Source: a virus
Virus record (IMG/VR): IMGVR_UViG_3300037333_000141
Coordinates: 1-56,130 of that record
Strand: one strand, 5' to 3'
Length of the DNA: 56,130 nt
The first letter of the stretch is position 1, and each line of letters starts with the position of its first letter. This document shows, piece by piece, positions 26,885-34,669 of the stretch. The notes beneath the pieces were generated by a model, which was given only the letters and a program-made list of their open reading frames with translations, did not search any database and was not told where the DNA came from. A program made the translations under genes and the position numbers.

Positions 26885-28657
26885 CTATTTATTTTGCAGT
26901 GATTGAAACTTTTTCAATTCTATATTAAGTCTAATCTTTTCTTTTAAATTCGTACTTCTTTTTATGCTAGAAATAATTGTATCTATTTTTAGCTGTAGTT
27001 CATCACTGTTCTCACGTTTATAATATTGCACTGAACTACTTTTTAAGAATCTTGCGAACTCATACTCTGTATTTGTAATTTCTAAAAAGCTACCATCTTC
27101 ATATTCTAAAGCTATAGGAAAATTTTCATACTTATCTTTCACTACTTTAGCACCATTATCTATCGCTAGTTTAGTGTGTTCTTTACGTGTCATTGTACCG
27201 TTACTATATCTATAAACCTTATTAAGTACTTTTCTAGCTTTACCTCTTTGAAGTGGCTTTAAAGTCATTAGAAAATCATAGGCAACACCATCTTCTTTTT
27301 TTTGTTTCTCTAACTCTGCTTCTTTTGCTATTTTTTCATCTTCAATTTTTTTGAGTTGCTCTTGCTGTCTTAAATTGTCTTTTTGATGTTTCTCTTCTTT
27401 TGTTTGGATTATAAAATTCATAACTACAGATTTCAGGTTATCATCTTTAATTAAAATAGGTCTATCATTAGATATAAATAATTCTATGTTTGTGCTAAAT
27501 GCACTAAGTGTACTTAGAAACATTTTTCTATCAACTAAAACACTTCCTAATACAATGTCATGAGCATTCTCAATAGAACCTATGAAGTTTTCATCTTCTA
27601 TCCAATTATCGTAACCGCTGTCATCTCCGCTAACAATATCATATATCGACACTACACCATCTTTTACCAATATTCTAACAATTCTTCTAGTTGCATTTTT
27701 AAGTAAAGATATTATTTCTTTATTTTTAATTTCTACTGATATGCTACTTGTTTCGCTAGGGACAATTCTATCAATATTTGGATATTCTTCTTTGATATTA
27801 CTTACTATCAAATCAAATTTTTTAGTTTTATACATAGATTTTTCTTCTCCAACTAGAAGTTTTTCAATCTTTGCCTTATTAGTAAAAAGTTTGTATGTCG
27901 GTACTACTATTTGCTTATCTGAATTGAGTTTTTTGTTTTCTATAAACAGCGACTTAGTATCAGTTGAAGCTAGCCTATCATTAACACCATCTACAAATAG
28001 ACCTTGTAGTGATACTTTATAACTTCTTTTATCTACTAATTCAATTAAGTCATCTACATTACTTAGTTCATCAATAACACTAATTGTAAAATCAATATCG
28101 ACTTCGTTTGAAGAGTGTACTGGACTATTACTTATAGTAAAAAAGTTATTGTTTTCTTTGTAAAGGCTTATTTCTCCATCAGTATTTAACTCAACATCAT
28201 CTACATCAAATTTATTTACAATATCTTTTATTATCGCACCATCTGACCCAATACCATAGGCAATTTTATCTTTTATAATTACAACATTAAACTTTTTAAA
28301 AAATGTTGGTAGGCTTATAAAAACTTTATTGTTTGCAATTTCCAATCTGTTTAAAATATTTGCATTATGTATGCTTGCATTTCTATCTATTTTTTCAAGT
28401 TCTGAAATATCTTTATCGTTGTAATCTTCTGAATTTTTATAGAAATTAGCTACGCTACTACTGTGAAAAACAACATAGAGTTTCTTACCTTTTTGAAATA
28501 GAGATATATTTCCAAACTCCTTTACTTTTTTCGTGAGCTTAATACCTTGCATATCAGGGAATAAGAGAAAATCTCTATCACCTAAATTATTTTTTTGCTT
28601 TACTTCATTAGATAGTGTTAAAAGTTTTAAACTCTCTACTTTTTCTTTTACGCTCAT
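26885..28657 (-). CDS. Protein with DnaN-like sliding-clamp region
   Basis: A 590-residue protein. Residues about 215-415 look like the last two domains of a bacterial beta clamp. GVNDRLASTDTKSLFI (224-239) matches the ATDGHRLA region, EEYPNIDRIVP (290-300) matches FPDYRRVIP, and LVDRKMFLSTLSAFS with NDRPILIKDDN (374-406) matches the terminal domain. Residues about 420-460 are coiled coil, and a basic C-terminal region follows. It sits in the virion operon between the Nudix gene and the methylase-helicase. It may help load or retain injected proteins on DNA, or recruit host polymerase; this is inference. Confidence 0.6.
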   Translation of the reverse strand: MSVKEKVESLKLLTLSNEVKQKNNLGDRDFLLFPDMQGIKLTKKVKEFGNISLFQKGKKLYVVFHSSSVANFYKNSEDYNDKDISELEKIDRNASIHNANILNRLEIANNKVFISLPTFFKKFNVVIIKDKIAYGIGSDGAIIKDIVNKFDVDDVELNTDGEISLYKENNNFFTISNSPVHSSNEVDIDFTISVIDELSNVDDLIELVDKRSYKVSLQGLFVDGVNDRLASTDTKSLFIENKKLNSDKQIVVPTYKLFTNKAKIEKLLVGEEKSMYKTKKFDLIVSNIKEEYPNIDRIVPSETSSISVEIKNKEIISLLKNATRRIVRILVKDGVVSIYDIVSGDDSGYDNWIEDENFIGSIENAHDIVLGSVLVDRKMFLSTLSAFSTNIELFISNDRPILIKDDNLKSVVMNFIIQTKEEKHQKDNLRQQEQLKKIEDEKIAKEAELEKQKKEDGVAYDFLMTLKPLQRGKARKVLNKVYRYSNGTMTRKEHTKLAIDNGAKVVKDKYENFPIALEYEDGSFLEITNTEYEFARFLKSSSVQYYKRENSDELQLKIDTIISSIKRSTNLKEKIRLNIELKKFQSLQNK

Positions 28658-28661
28658 ATTT

Positions 28662-28883
28662 CTATACCTCTACAATATCATCAAATAAACTGTTTTTACT
28701 TAAGTCTGTATCATCTTTTAATTTACTGATTATATCTTCAAACATATCTTTAATGCTTGAATTTGTGTAAATAAGACGTTGTATCTCTTTAAGTGCTTTT
28801 GCTTTGTTTGCTTCACTTATTGTAGTGTCTGTAAAAAGATTTTCTAACTTATTACCTAAATTTTCCTCTTTTACAACATCAAA
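28662..28883 (-). other. Open frame after in-frame UAG of Nudix gene
   Basis: The frame continues for 73 sense codons directly after the TAG that ends the Nudix gene, in the same phase, to a second TAG (28662-28664). It has no ATG, GTG or TTG before a late ATG. The sequence is protein-like (NKLENLFTDTTISEANKAKA, then a helix with DMFEDIISKL). It could be a readthrough extension, a gene broken by a point mutation, or a separate gene with a rare start. The next gene uses GAGG within its end as SD. Confidence 0.55.
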
Positions 28884-29723
28884 CTAAACACCTTTTTTCA
28901 AGTATGCTATTACTAGATTTTTTTCAATAGGAATATGAAAATCTATTGTTTCACCATCTAATAAAGTTTCTTTATCTACAAATAAAAAGCTCTCAAACTC
29001 TTCATCATTATCTGAAGCATTGCTAGGATTACCTTTGCTCTCCATCTCAAAAAGTGCGATAGTTACTGCTTCGTTTGATAAATTTCCAAGTGATGTAATT
29101 TCGTCTTCTGAATAGATATAACCCGACTCCTCTTGTGCTTCTCTTATCATAGCTTCAAGTGGTGTTTCACCATCTTCTATACCACCACCGATGAAAGAGT
29201 ATTTACCACTATCTCTACGCTTTCCTATAAGATAGTTTCCTTTTTCATCAGTAATTAGTGAAACACTAGCAACTACATCACTTTTATTGTCTATGCTATC
29301 AGTTTGTATCTTGCCACCAAGAGAAAACATAGTTATTACACCATCAAACAGAGCTTCTACTTCGATAGCTTCTGAGTTTTGCTCATCTACTAATTTGTCA
29401 AGCTCTGAAACTATATCACTTGTAAAGAATTTTAAATCATCAAAAGTTAATTCAAGACCTTTATTTAAAATCTCTTTTGATTTTTTAAGTGTTTTATTAT
29501 CTTCTTTTTTTGTTTCAGCACCACTATTTAACTTTTTATATAAAGCTTCAATTTCATCACGTATTAAACTTTTTTCTTTACGTGATTTAGTTGATTTTAT
29601 TTTTCCATATCTAAGTTCAATTTCATCACGAATAGTACTTTTTTCTTTACGACTTAATGAGGTAGTAGTAACCTCATCAGTCTGTATCATCTTTCTAACT
29701 TTATGTTTTAGCATAGCAAACAT
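28884..29723 (-). CDS. Nudix hydrolase-domain protein of virion operon
   Basis: A 279-residue protein. A full Nudix box GX5EX7REUXEEXGU is present as GGIEDGE...REAQEESGY at about residues 187-209, preceded by a core strand ending NYLIGKRRDSGKYSF. Such enzymes cleave nucleoside diphosphates linked to other groups; the substrate cannot be read here. The N-terminal 150 residues hold two repeats, SRKEKSTIRDEIE and SRKEKSLIRDEIE, then helices. TDSID separates this part from the Nudix domain and may be a protease site. It overlaps the upstream gene at TAATG. Translation could continue past its TAG. Confidence 0.85.
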   Translation of the reverse strand: MFAMLKHKVRKMIQTDEVTTTSLSRKEKSTIRDEIELRYGKIKSTKSRKEKSLIRDEIEALYKKLNSGAETKKEDNKTLKKSKEILNKGLELTFDDLKFFTSDIVSELDKLVDEQNSEAIEVEALFDGVITMFSLGGKIQTDSIDNKSDVVASVSLITDEKGNYLIGKRRDSGKYSFIGGGIEDGETPLEAMIREAQEESGYIYSEDEITSLGNLSNEAVTIALFEMESKGNPSNASDNDEEFESFLFVDKETLLDGETIDFHIPIEKNLVIAYLKKGV

Positions 29724-31090
29724 TATTCATTCTCACTTTTTAACTTTTCAGTTAATCTCTCATCAATTTTGTCTAATATTTCTCCGAACTCATCTTCTCT
29801 ATCGCCTAACTCATCAAGTACTGAGTTGTAAGCATTTTTCATATCTTCATAAGTTTCCAAATTGTAAATATCTTCTAATTTTGAAGAGAAATCGTCATTA
29901 TCATCATTTCCAGTTTCAATCTCTTTTACTTTGTCTTCAACCCATCCAAGTATGCTTTTTACTGTACCATCTGCGACATCTTTAAATTCTACACGTGTCC
30001 AAATAGCTAATAGTTCTTCCATTCCATCATACTCTTTAGAATTATCAAACGTTACTCCACCATGACTATCTTTGAGTATCTGCTTGTATGTTTCATTACC
30101 TTTAAGCTTTTCTAATAGTTGAGTGCTTTTTTCAACAATGTCCTCATCAGTATCTTGCTCTTTATTTTCATTTATATTTTTAGCTTCTGCAATAAACTCT
30201 CTAATCTCTTGCTCATCACCACTTTTAACAAGTTTAGTATCATCGTTAGTTTCTACAATATCAAATGCTGTAAAATCTTCGTTTACTACTACTTGTAAAC
30301 TCTCATTTTCTTTTTGCAATTCTAATGTTAATTCTTTAGATAGTTTTTGCATTTCATCTTTTTTGAGTTGTTTTTCATCAGCTATTTTTTTATCATTTTC
30401 TGCTTTTACTTCTTTAGCTTTAACAACAGTAGATAACTCAGCTTCAAGGGCTTTTATCTCATCTTTAACACTTTGAATGTTTGCTTCTAGCTCTTTAGTA
30501 TCAACTGTTTTTATCTCAGGATTAGCTTTAACAAATTTAACGTGATTTGCTTTGATGATACCAGCGATTTTTTTAGCTTGAAGTGCATTATCCGTAAGTA
30601 CTTTTTTATCTGTAAAAATAGCTTTGTTTATATCTACATCATTAAGCACCCATCTAGTTACTTTTATAGGCTCATCTCTGTTCAATGAAGCACTATCTTT
30701 GTTTTCACCATACTGGCGTGCAAGACCTACGAGAGTTTGACCATCTTTAAATTGAATAATAAGTGGATAGTAAGTAGTAAGTTTATTTTCGCCTTTTACT
30801 TTACTTTTAAACGAAGCACTAAAACGGGCTTTATCTACAACTACTTTTGTATCATCACTAAGTAAGTTGTTTAATTTACGAATAAACTTTGTTAAGTTTT
30901 TTTGGAAACCTCTGTAAGTATCTCCCTCTATATTATCAAAGCTAATATCGCTATCTAAACTCTCTACATACTGCTCTACTGGTGCAACGTGTGGGTAAAT
31001 CTCATCTACTGTTAAAAGTGTTTGTTGTAAAGAAACAAATTGTTTACCAGCTCTTAAATCTTGTCTTATGATATTATAATCATCTCTCAT
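29723..31090 (-). CDS. DarA_N-like protein, likely internal head protein
   Basis: A 455-residue acidic protein. Residues about 104-190 (IIQFKDGQTLVGLAR, then IKVTRWVLNDVDINKAI, then AGIIKANHVKFVKAN) resemble the N-terminal domain of P1 DarA and Mu-like relatives. That domain is found in capsid-associated antirestriction proteins. A coiled coil (about 190-270) and acidic helical C-terminus follow. It overlaps both neighbours by one base. With the DarB-like methylase-helicase downstream it suggests a packaged defence-against-restriction set. Confidence 0.65.
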   Translation of the reverse strand: MRDDYNIIRQDLRAGKQFVSLQQTLLTVDEIYPHVAPVEQYVESLDSDISFDNIEGDTYRGFQKNLTKFIRKLNNLLSDDTKVVVDKARFSASFKSKVKGENKLTTYYPLIIQFKDGQTLVGLARQYGENKDSASLNRDEPIKVTRWVLNDVDINKAIFTDKKVLTDNALQAKKIAGIIKANHVKFVKANPEIKTVDTKELEANIQSVKDEIKALEAELSTVVKAKEVKAENDKKIADEKQLKKDEMQKLSKELTLELQKENESLQVVVNEDFTAFDIVETNDDTKLVKSGDEQEIREFIAEAKNINENKEQDTDEDIVEKSTQLLEKLKGNETYKQILKDSHGGVTFDNSKEYDGMEELLAIWTRVEFKDVADGTVKSILGWVEDKVKEIETGNDDNDDFSSKLEDIYNLETYEDMKNAYNSVLDELGDREDEFGEILDKIDERLTEKLKSENE

Positions 31091-31578
31091 TATGCTACCT
31101 CTTTTTTTAAATCTTCTATTTGCTTTTTAAGCTCATCACGCTTTGTTTCTAACTCTTCAAGCTCTTTATTTAACACTTCGACTTTGTCGTTTTGCTCATC
31201 TCCATAAGCACTTGCTTTTTTTACTAACTTATCATTTCCTGTTTGTGCTTTTTTTAAGTTTTCAAAATTTACAGTTTTAACAATATCATCAGCAACTTTT
31301 TTCCAATTTGCACGTGCTACTTCGTGAGGTGCAACAGTTTCAAGATTGTTTATTTCAACTAACTGTATTTTTCCATCATTACGAATGTGAATAGATAGTG
31401 GAATCCCATCAACATTACCATCGAATATTGTTATTAAAGAACCTTGCTTTGTGTATGTACTAGCTTTAAAAAAAGTCCCTACTGTAAGACCTTTATCCTC
31501 TATCTCTTTTACTAAAGTGATAATTTTGTCTTTGTGTTTTTCTGCTAATGTTAATATCGCCGCGTTTGAACGTACCAT
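31090..31578 (-). CDS. Coiled-coil protein of dar-like module
   Basis: A 162-residue protein starting MVRSNAAIL at an ATG (31576-31578) with SD AAGGAAAA. An earlier ATG at 31683 lies inside the preceding gene and is unlikely. The first 100 residues are a small alpha/beta domain. Then comes KKASAYGDEQ, a string shared with the 16659-17420 protein, and a C-terminal coiled coil (VEVLNKELEELETKRDELKK). Likely an internal capsid protein; the family is unknown. Confidence 0.65.
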   Translation of the reverse strand: MVRSNAAILTLAEKHKDKIITLVKEIEDKGLTVGTFFKASTYTKQGSLITIFDGNVDGIPLSIHIRNDGKIQLVEINNLETVAPHEVARANWKKVADDIVKTVNFENLKKAQTGNDKLVKKASAYGDEQNDKVEVLNKELEELETKRDELKKQIEDLKKEVA

Positions 31579-31611
31579 CTGTTTTCCTTGTGTAAGATTA
31601 AGTTTACATAT

Positions 31612-31644
31612 TATCTTAAAATCTTTTAATATGTGTTTAAGATA
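31612..31644 (-). promoter_or_regulatory. Stem-loop between first two virion genes
   Basis: A perfect 9-bp inverted repeat, TATCTTAAA at 31612-31620 and TTTAAGATA at 31636-31644, with a 15-base loop. It covers the end of the 31637-31852 gene and lies 33 bases before the next start. The core TATTAAAA followed by ATTTTA is shared with the stem-loop before the capsid gene. Confidence 0.5.
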
Positions 31645-31852
31645 TTGTACCAACCCCTGCATAAGTACCAGCACTATCTCCACTTGTTACGACTACTGTT
31701 GTATCTATTTGACCTTTTAAAACTTCTTCTAGTATTGCGGAAACCATCGCACGAATTTGTTTCTCTCCAGCTTCTTTTTGCTCTGCACTTCCTTGTAGTC
31801 CACCTAAGTTGCTTATTGTTTTTGCTACTGCCGTATCTATACTTATTGACAT
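31637..31852 (-). CDS. Small first protein of virion operon
   Basis: A 71-residue protein, MSISIDTAVAKTI to GTYAGVGTIS, with an SD (AAAAGGAA) well placed. It has a helical middle (KQIRAMVSAILEEVLKG) and a Thr/Val/Gly-rich end. It is the first gene after the control region, so probably highly expressed. Similar small Gly-ended proteins occur beside head genes of some Mu-like phages; the function is not known to me. Confidence 0.65.
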   Translation of the reverse strand: MSISIDTAVAKTISNLGGLQGSAEQKEAGEKQIRAMVSAILEEVLKGQIDTTVVVTSGDSAGTYAGVGTIS

Positions 31853-32112
31853 TAATATTCCTTTTATATTTTTATTATTATATTTTATTATGTTTGAGTA
31901 TTACTTATAAATATTATTTTAATGATTTTTTATTGTTAGAAAGGTTGCTACCGCCATAAAAGACGGTAGAATAAAAGTAAAATGCTAGATGAACAACATT
32001 GTACATATATTCAACTTAAAATAATAAGCTGAAAAGTTATATCAAATTAGGGTAGTGTATGTTCAACATTCACAAAGTGTTGCAATACTCTGTGAAGTCA
32101 TCGGAATTATAT
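31853..32112 (-). promoter_or_regulatory. Control region of the virion operon
   Basis: These 260 bases hold no gene. A TATAAT faces left at 32106-32111. Just downstream is an inverted repeat, TTCACAAAGT/ACTCTGTGAA (32069-32078/32087-32096, one mismatch), which would form a hairpin at the very start of the transcript or an operator. A second hairpin CTACCG/CGGTAG (31948-31953/31964-31969) lies nearer the gene. The 32041-32070 stretch repeats GTTCAACAT-like words. Confidence 0.5.
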
Positions 32113-32511
32113 TCAATATGTGCTTTTTTTAACTTTAACTTCACATATATCTAATACTTCATACAACTTTCCACCATCTTTAAAACAATAACAACCATCT
32201 TTGAAAATCACTTCACTATCTTCGTTTATTTCAAACTCATCATCTTCTATATGTAAAATATCTCCTAAAAATATTTTATTGCCTTTTTTATCTTTTAAGC
32301 CACTATCACCATAGTTTAAAGCTTGCTCTAGCTGTTTTTCACTTATGTTATTTGCGACACATAATGAGCCTAAATGAAATATGCTTAAGAGTTTCTCACT
32401 CTTTTTTCTAGTAGCTCTTAATGCTCCCTCAGATTTACCGATGAAGTTTGCTAACTTTGTGAGCTGTAGCTTGCCTTTGTTTTTTCCTGTTGTGTTGTTG
32501 AAGTGAATCAT
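32113..32511 (-). CDS. HTH protein with YopX-like C-terminus
   Basis: A 132-residue protein. The N-terminal half has a helix-turn-helix-like region (LTKLANFIGKSEGALRATRK). The C-terminal half contains GLKDKKGNKIFLGDIL, the signature seen in YopX-type small phage proteins. It is the second of two leftward genes behind the consensus promoter at 32916-32944 and could be a regulator of the adjacent virion operon. That role is inferred from location and the HTH. Confidence 0.6.
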   Translation of the reverse strand: MIHFNNTTGKNKGKLQLTKLANFIGKSEGALRATRKKSEKLLSIFHLGSLCVANNISEKQLEQALNYGDSGLKDKKGNKIFLGDILHIEDDEFEINEDSEVIFKDGCYCFKDGGKLYEVLDICEVKVKKSTY

Positions 32512-32512
32512 C

Positions 32513-32884
32513 TTACATTACCTCTATTATTATTTTAGTGTATGCACCATCAAGCGTTATGCTTTGTATCTCAGGACTTTTATTCACTATATCGCTTAAT
32601 GAGTACTTATTAAACATATTCCAATATACGAATACTTCACCTAAATTTATTTCAAATAACACTCTATCTTGTTTTAATGTTTTATACACTTTTGCACTAA
32701 CTATTGCTTTTACAACTTTTTTGATGTCCAGCTCTGTAGTTACAACTCTATGTGATACTTTATCGTGAATCGCAAGATTTTTATTTCTATTTATAAAAAT
32801 TTTATGTTTCTTTACATCCAATTTTTTAACATCTTTACCGAAATAAAAACTATTTTTAAACTCTTTAATCTCTCTTTTATTCAT
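32513..32884 (-). CDS. Unknown basic 123-aa control-region protein
   Basis: A 123-residue basic protein (NSFYFGKDVKKLDVKKHKIF) with alternating strands and helices and no recognised motif. It is the first gene behind the strongest promoter in the window, with an AAAAGG SD, and is followed after one base by the HTH/YopX-like gene. A regulatory or host-takeover role is plausible from its position only. Confidence 0.6.
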   Translation of the reverse strand: MNKREIKEFKNSFYFGKDVKKLDVKKHKIFINRNKNLAIHDKVSHRVVTTELDIKKVVKAIVSAKVYKTLKQDRVLFEINLGEVFVYWNMFNKYSLSDIVNKSPEIQSITLDGAYTKIIIEVM

Positions 32885-32915
32885 CTTTTCAACCTTTTTA
32901 CTTTTGATATATCGA

Positions 32916-32944
32916 ATTATAATACGGTTTTTTTATAATGTCAA
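32916..32944 (-). promoter_or_regulatory. Perfect sigma-70 consensus promoter
   Basis: On the minus strand TTGACA (32939-32944) and TATAAT (32916-32921) are separated by 17 bases, exactly the consensus. The -10 box sits inside a near-palindrome CGTATTATAATTCG, a possible operator. It drives the two genes at 32884 and 32511 and could read on toward the virion operon. Confidence 0.8.
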
Positions 32945-33038
32945 GTGTTTTGCTATATTTTACGAAATATTACATTTATTGTATTTTTAAGATATTTTTA
33001 AGAGGATTATAGTTATCATTTTTGTGTTGGAAGATTTA

Positions 33039-33164
33039 CACAAACCAACTTTATAATATTTTTTTTCAGGAAATTTTAGGAAGTTTGTGTCTATTTTGTA
33101 AAAAGTATGTTGTCACCCAGGTGGTCAAAGTAACTGTATTTCATAAACTTTAAGTTGGTTTGTG
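33039..33164. repeat. Inverted repeat flanking divergent promoters
   Basis: CACAAACCAACTT at 33039-33051 and its exact complement AAGTTGGTTTGTG at 33152-33164 face each other across 100 bases. Further TTTGTGT words lie at about 33021 and 33083. The right arm overlaps the rightward promoter (TGCTATTAT at 33168-33176). The pattern fits paired operators for one repressor, with possible looping. Confidence 0.6.
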
Positions 33165-33194
33165 GAGTGCTATTATATCAGAAGGATATTAAAA

Positions 33195-33278
33195 ATGGCA
33201 AAATTTAAAAAAGAATGTATTTGTTTTCTATGTGAATTGGAAGAAAAATTCGGAGATTTAGCAGAAAAGATATTTTAA
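33195..33278 (+). CDS. 27-residue CxCxxC peptide
   Basis: A short frame with SD AGAAGGA 8 bases before the ATG encodes 27 residues: MAKFKKE, then CICFLC, then an amphipathic acidic helix ending KIF. It is the first gene of the rightward control unit and lies just after the inverted-repeat operator. The cysteine cluster could bind a metal. The good SD and promoter support translation; the function is unknown. Confidence 0.5.
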   Translation: MAKFKKECICFLCELEEKFGDLAEKIF

Positions 33279-33300
33279 AGTAAAAAACAACACCATATAT

Positions 33301-33329
33301 TATGGGGTTTAGTTAGCTTTTACCCCATA
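33301..33329 (+). promoter_or_regulatory. Hairpin between rightward control genes
   Basis: TATGGGGT (33301-33308) and ACCCCATA (33322-33329) form a perfect 8-bp stem with a 13-base loop. No U-run follows, so a full terminator is unlikely; attenuation or mRNA stabilisation before the 33360 gene is possible. The gene's SD (AAGGAG) lies about 18 bases downstream of the stem. Confidence 0.55.
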
Positions 33330-33359
33330 GTAAAACACAATAAAAAAAGGAGTTTATAA

Positions 33360-33749
33360 ATGAGTGCTTTTATAGATATATCAAATAAAGTTTTTGGAGA
33401 TTATTCTGTAGTAGAAATTTCAGATAAATATTATGACAAACGTATGATATGGGAAATAAAGTGTAATACTTGCGGATATAGCAAATTAAATCGTGTTAGT
33501 GACATTATATCGGGTCGTTGTACTAAATGCTTTATATGTGCTAAAAACAAAGCTGTAGGTCTAAATATGAAACAGATAAAAGAGATTGAAGTATTATATA
33601 TTATTGATTGCTTAAGTGCTAAAGAAATTGCTGAACGATATAATATTAATAGATGTATTGTTTATAGATTAAAAAAACGCTTTGAATGGGGAGATTACAA
33701 AAAGCCAAATGTTAAAAGAAGCAATTACAACAGACCTTTTATCAAGTAG
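33360..33749 (+). CDS. Zinc-ribbon plus HTH DNA-binding protein
   Basis: A 129-residue protein with SD AAGGAG. The N-terminal part (VFGDYSVVEI...WEIKCNTCG...RCTKCFIC) resembles the zinc-ribbon DNA-binding domain found before HNH homing endonucleases. The C-terminal part has a homeodomain-like HTH (LSAKEIAERYNINRCIVYRL). No HNH catalytic motif is present. It may be a regulator derived from a homing-endonuclease accessory domain, acting on the nearby operators. It is convergent with the early operon. Confidence 0.65.
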   Translation: MSAFIDISNKVFGDYSVVEISDKYYDKRMIWEIKCNTCGYSKLNRVSDIISGRCTKCFICAKNKAVGLNMKQIKEIEVLYIIDCLSAKEIAERYNINRCIVYRLKKRFEWGDYKKPNVKRSNYNRPFIK

Positions 33750-33769
33750 GCTATTTATTCCGCCTACTT
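33744..33769. terminator. Bidirectional terminator at convergent genes
   Basis: AAGTAGGC (33744-33751) and GCCTACTT (33762-33769) form a perfect 8-bp stem with a 10-base loop. It overlaps the stop codons of both convergent genes. On the plus strand CTTTTA follows; on the minus strand the stem is followed by GATAAAAGG. It should end both the rightward control unit and the leftward early operon. Confidence 0.75.
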
Positions 33770-33921
33770 CTTTTACTATCAATTATATCTTGCAATATTT
33801 CATCCCTATTTATACACTTTGTTATCATATTATATAAATCTTGCTGTGTGTATAAACGACCCTCTATTAGTATAGATTTTGCTTGTTTTATTGGGTGCCC
33901 GTTATTGTCAAATGCTATCAT
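33751..33921 (-). CDS. Small last gene of early operon
   Basis: A 56-residue frame with an excellent SD (AAGGAG, 7 bases before the ATG at 33919-33921). It begins MIAFDNNGHPIKQAKSIL and ends in a basic tail SKRSRRNK. The middle is helical. It follows the 33937-34143 gene closely and ends within the shared terminator. No family is recognised. Confidence 0.65.
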   Translation of the reverse strand: MIAFDNNGHPIKQAKSILIEGRLYTQQDLYNMITKCINRDEILQDIIDSKRSRRNK

Positions 33922-33936
33922 AATATACTCCTTTTT

Positions 33937-34143
33937 TTAGTCAATATCTATTTTTGAACTAACTGCAATAGAATTTATCTTATTTCTAAATTGCTTGTTT
34001 CTTTTAAATATTTCATCTAATAACTCTTTTTTATCATTATCACATAAAAAAGAGTTATAGATATTTATTTCTAATTTTTCTAAATCCGCTTCATCCATAA
34101 TTGATATTTCTAATTTTTTGTTTTCTATCTCAAATCTAGTCAT
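33937..34143 (-). CDS. Small acidic/basic helical protein after SSB
   Basis: A 68-residue, mostly helical protein (MTRFEIENKKLEISIMDEAD) with SD AAGGAAAA. Its start lies 9 bases after the stop of the shifted SSB tail frame, not after the shorter in-frame SSB stop, which supports the longer SSB. It is part of the single-strand binding and recombination block. Function unknown. Confidence 0.6.
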   Translation of the reverse strand: MTRFEIENKKLEISIMDEADLEKLEINIYNSFLCDNDKKELLDEIFKRNKQFRNKINSIAVSSKIDID

Positions 34144-34152
34144 ATATTTTCC

Positions 34153-34648
34153 TTAAAATGGAATTTCTTCCATATCTATATCTATCTCAGGTGGGTTTAA
34201 AGGCATTTCACCGATGTTGTGGCTGTTGGTAGCCACTTTGTTGTTGCGGTTGCTGTTGATGATAAACTGGTACATTGTTTCTTTGCTGTGTTTGGTGATT
34301 TTGCTGTTGCTGTTGATTATCGCTTTTTCTATCTACAAAAGTAAAATCATTTAGCTTTATACTAACCATTGATTTTTTTTCTCCATTTTGGTCTTGCCAT
34401 CTATCTTGAACTAACGAACCATTGATTAGAATGCGTGAGCCTTTATGAAAATATTGGCTTATAGTTTCAGCACGCTTACCAAATACTGAAACTTTAAAAA
34501 AGTGAGCCTTTTCTATTTTGTTACCATTTTGGTCTTGATAACTTTCATTTACTGCTATGCTAAAATTTCCTATAGCTGTGCTACTTTGTGAGTATTTTAA
34601 CTCAACTTCATCTGTTAATGTTCCCATTATTTGTATATTATTAAACAT
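34153..34648 (-). CDS. ssb: Single-strand DNA-binding protein, tail in +1 frame
   Basis: The N-terminal 110 residues are a typical OB-fold SSB: FNNIQIMGTLTDEVELKY, FFKVSVFGKRAETISQYF, GSRILINGSLVQDRW. A Gln-rich linker follows, and the zero frame stops at 34208-34210 after 146 residues. In the +1 frame the DNA continues to a stop at 34153 and encodes PPEIDIDMEEIPF, the classic acidic SSB tip that binds partner proteins. The next gene is spaced from this later stop. A +1 shift, natural or a sequence error, is needed to join them. SSB coats single strands for replication and RecT recombination. Confidence 0.85.
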
Positions 34649-34669
34649 TGTAAACTCCTTTTTTAGTGT

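Noticed and set aside
29287-29985. Long open frame on the strand opposite the Nudix and DarA-like genes
   Set aside because: Shadow frame with low-complexity Ser/Leu content and no SD; the opposite strand has clear domains.
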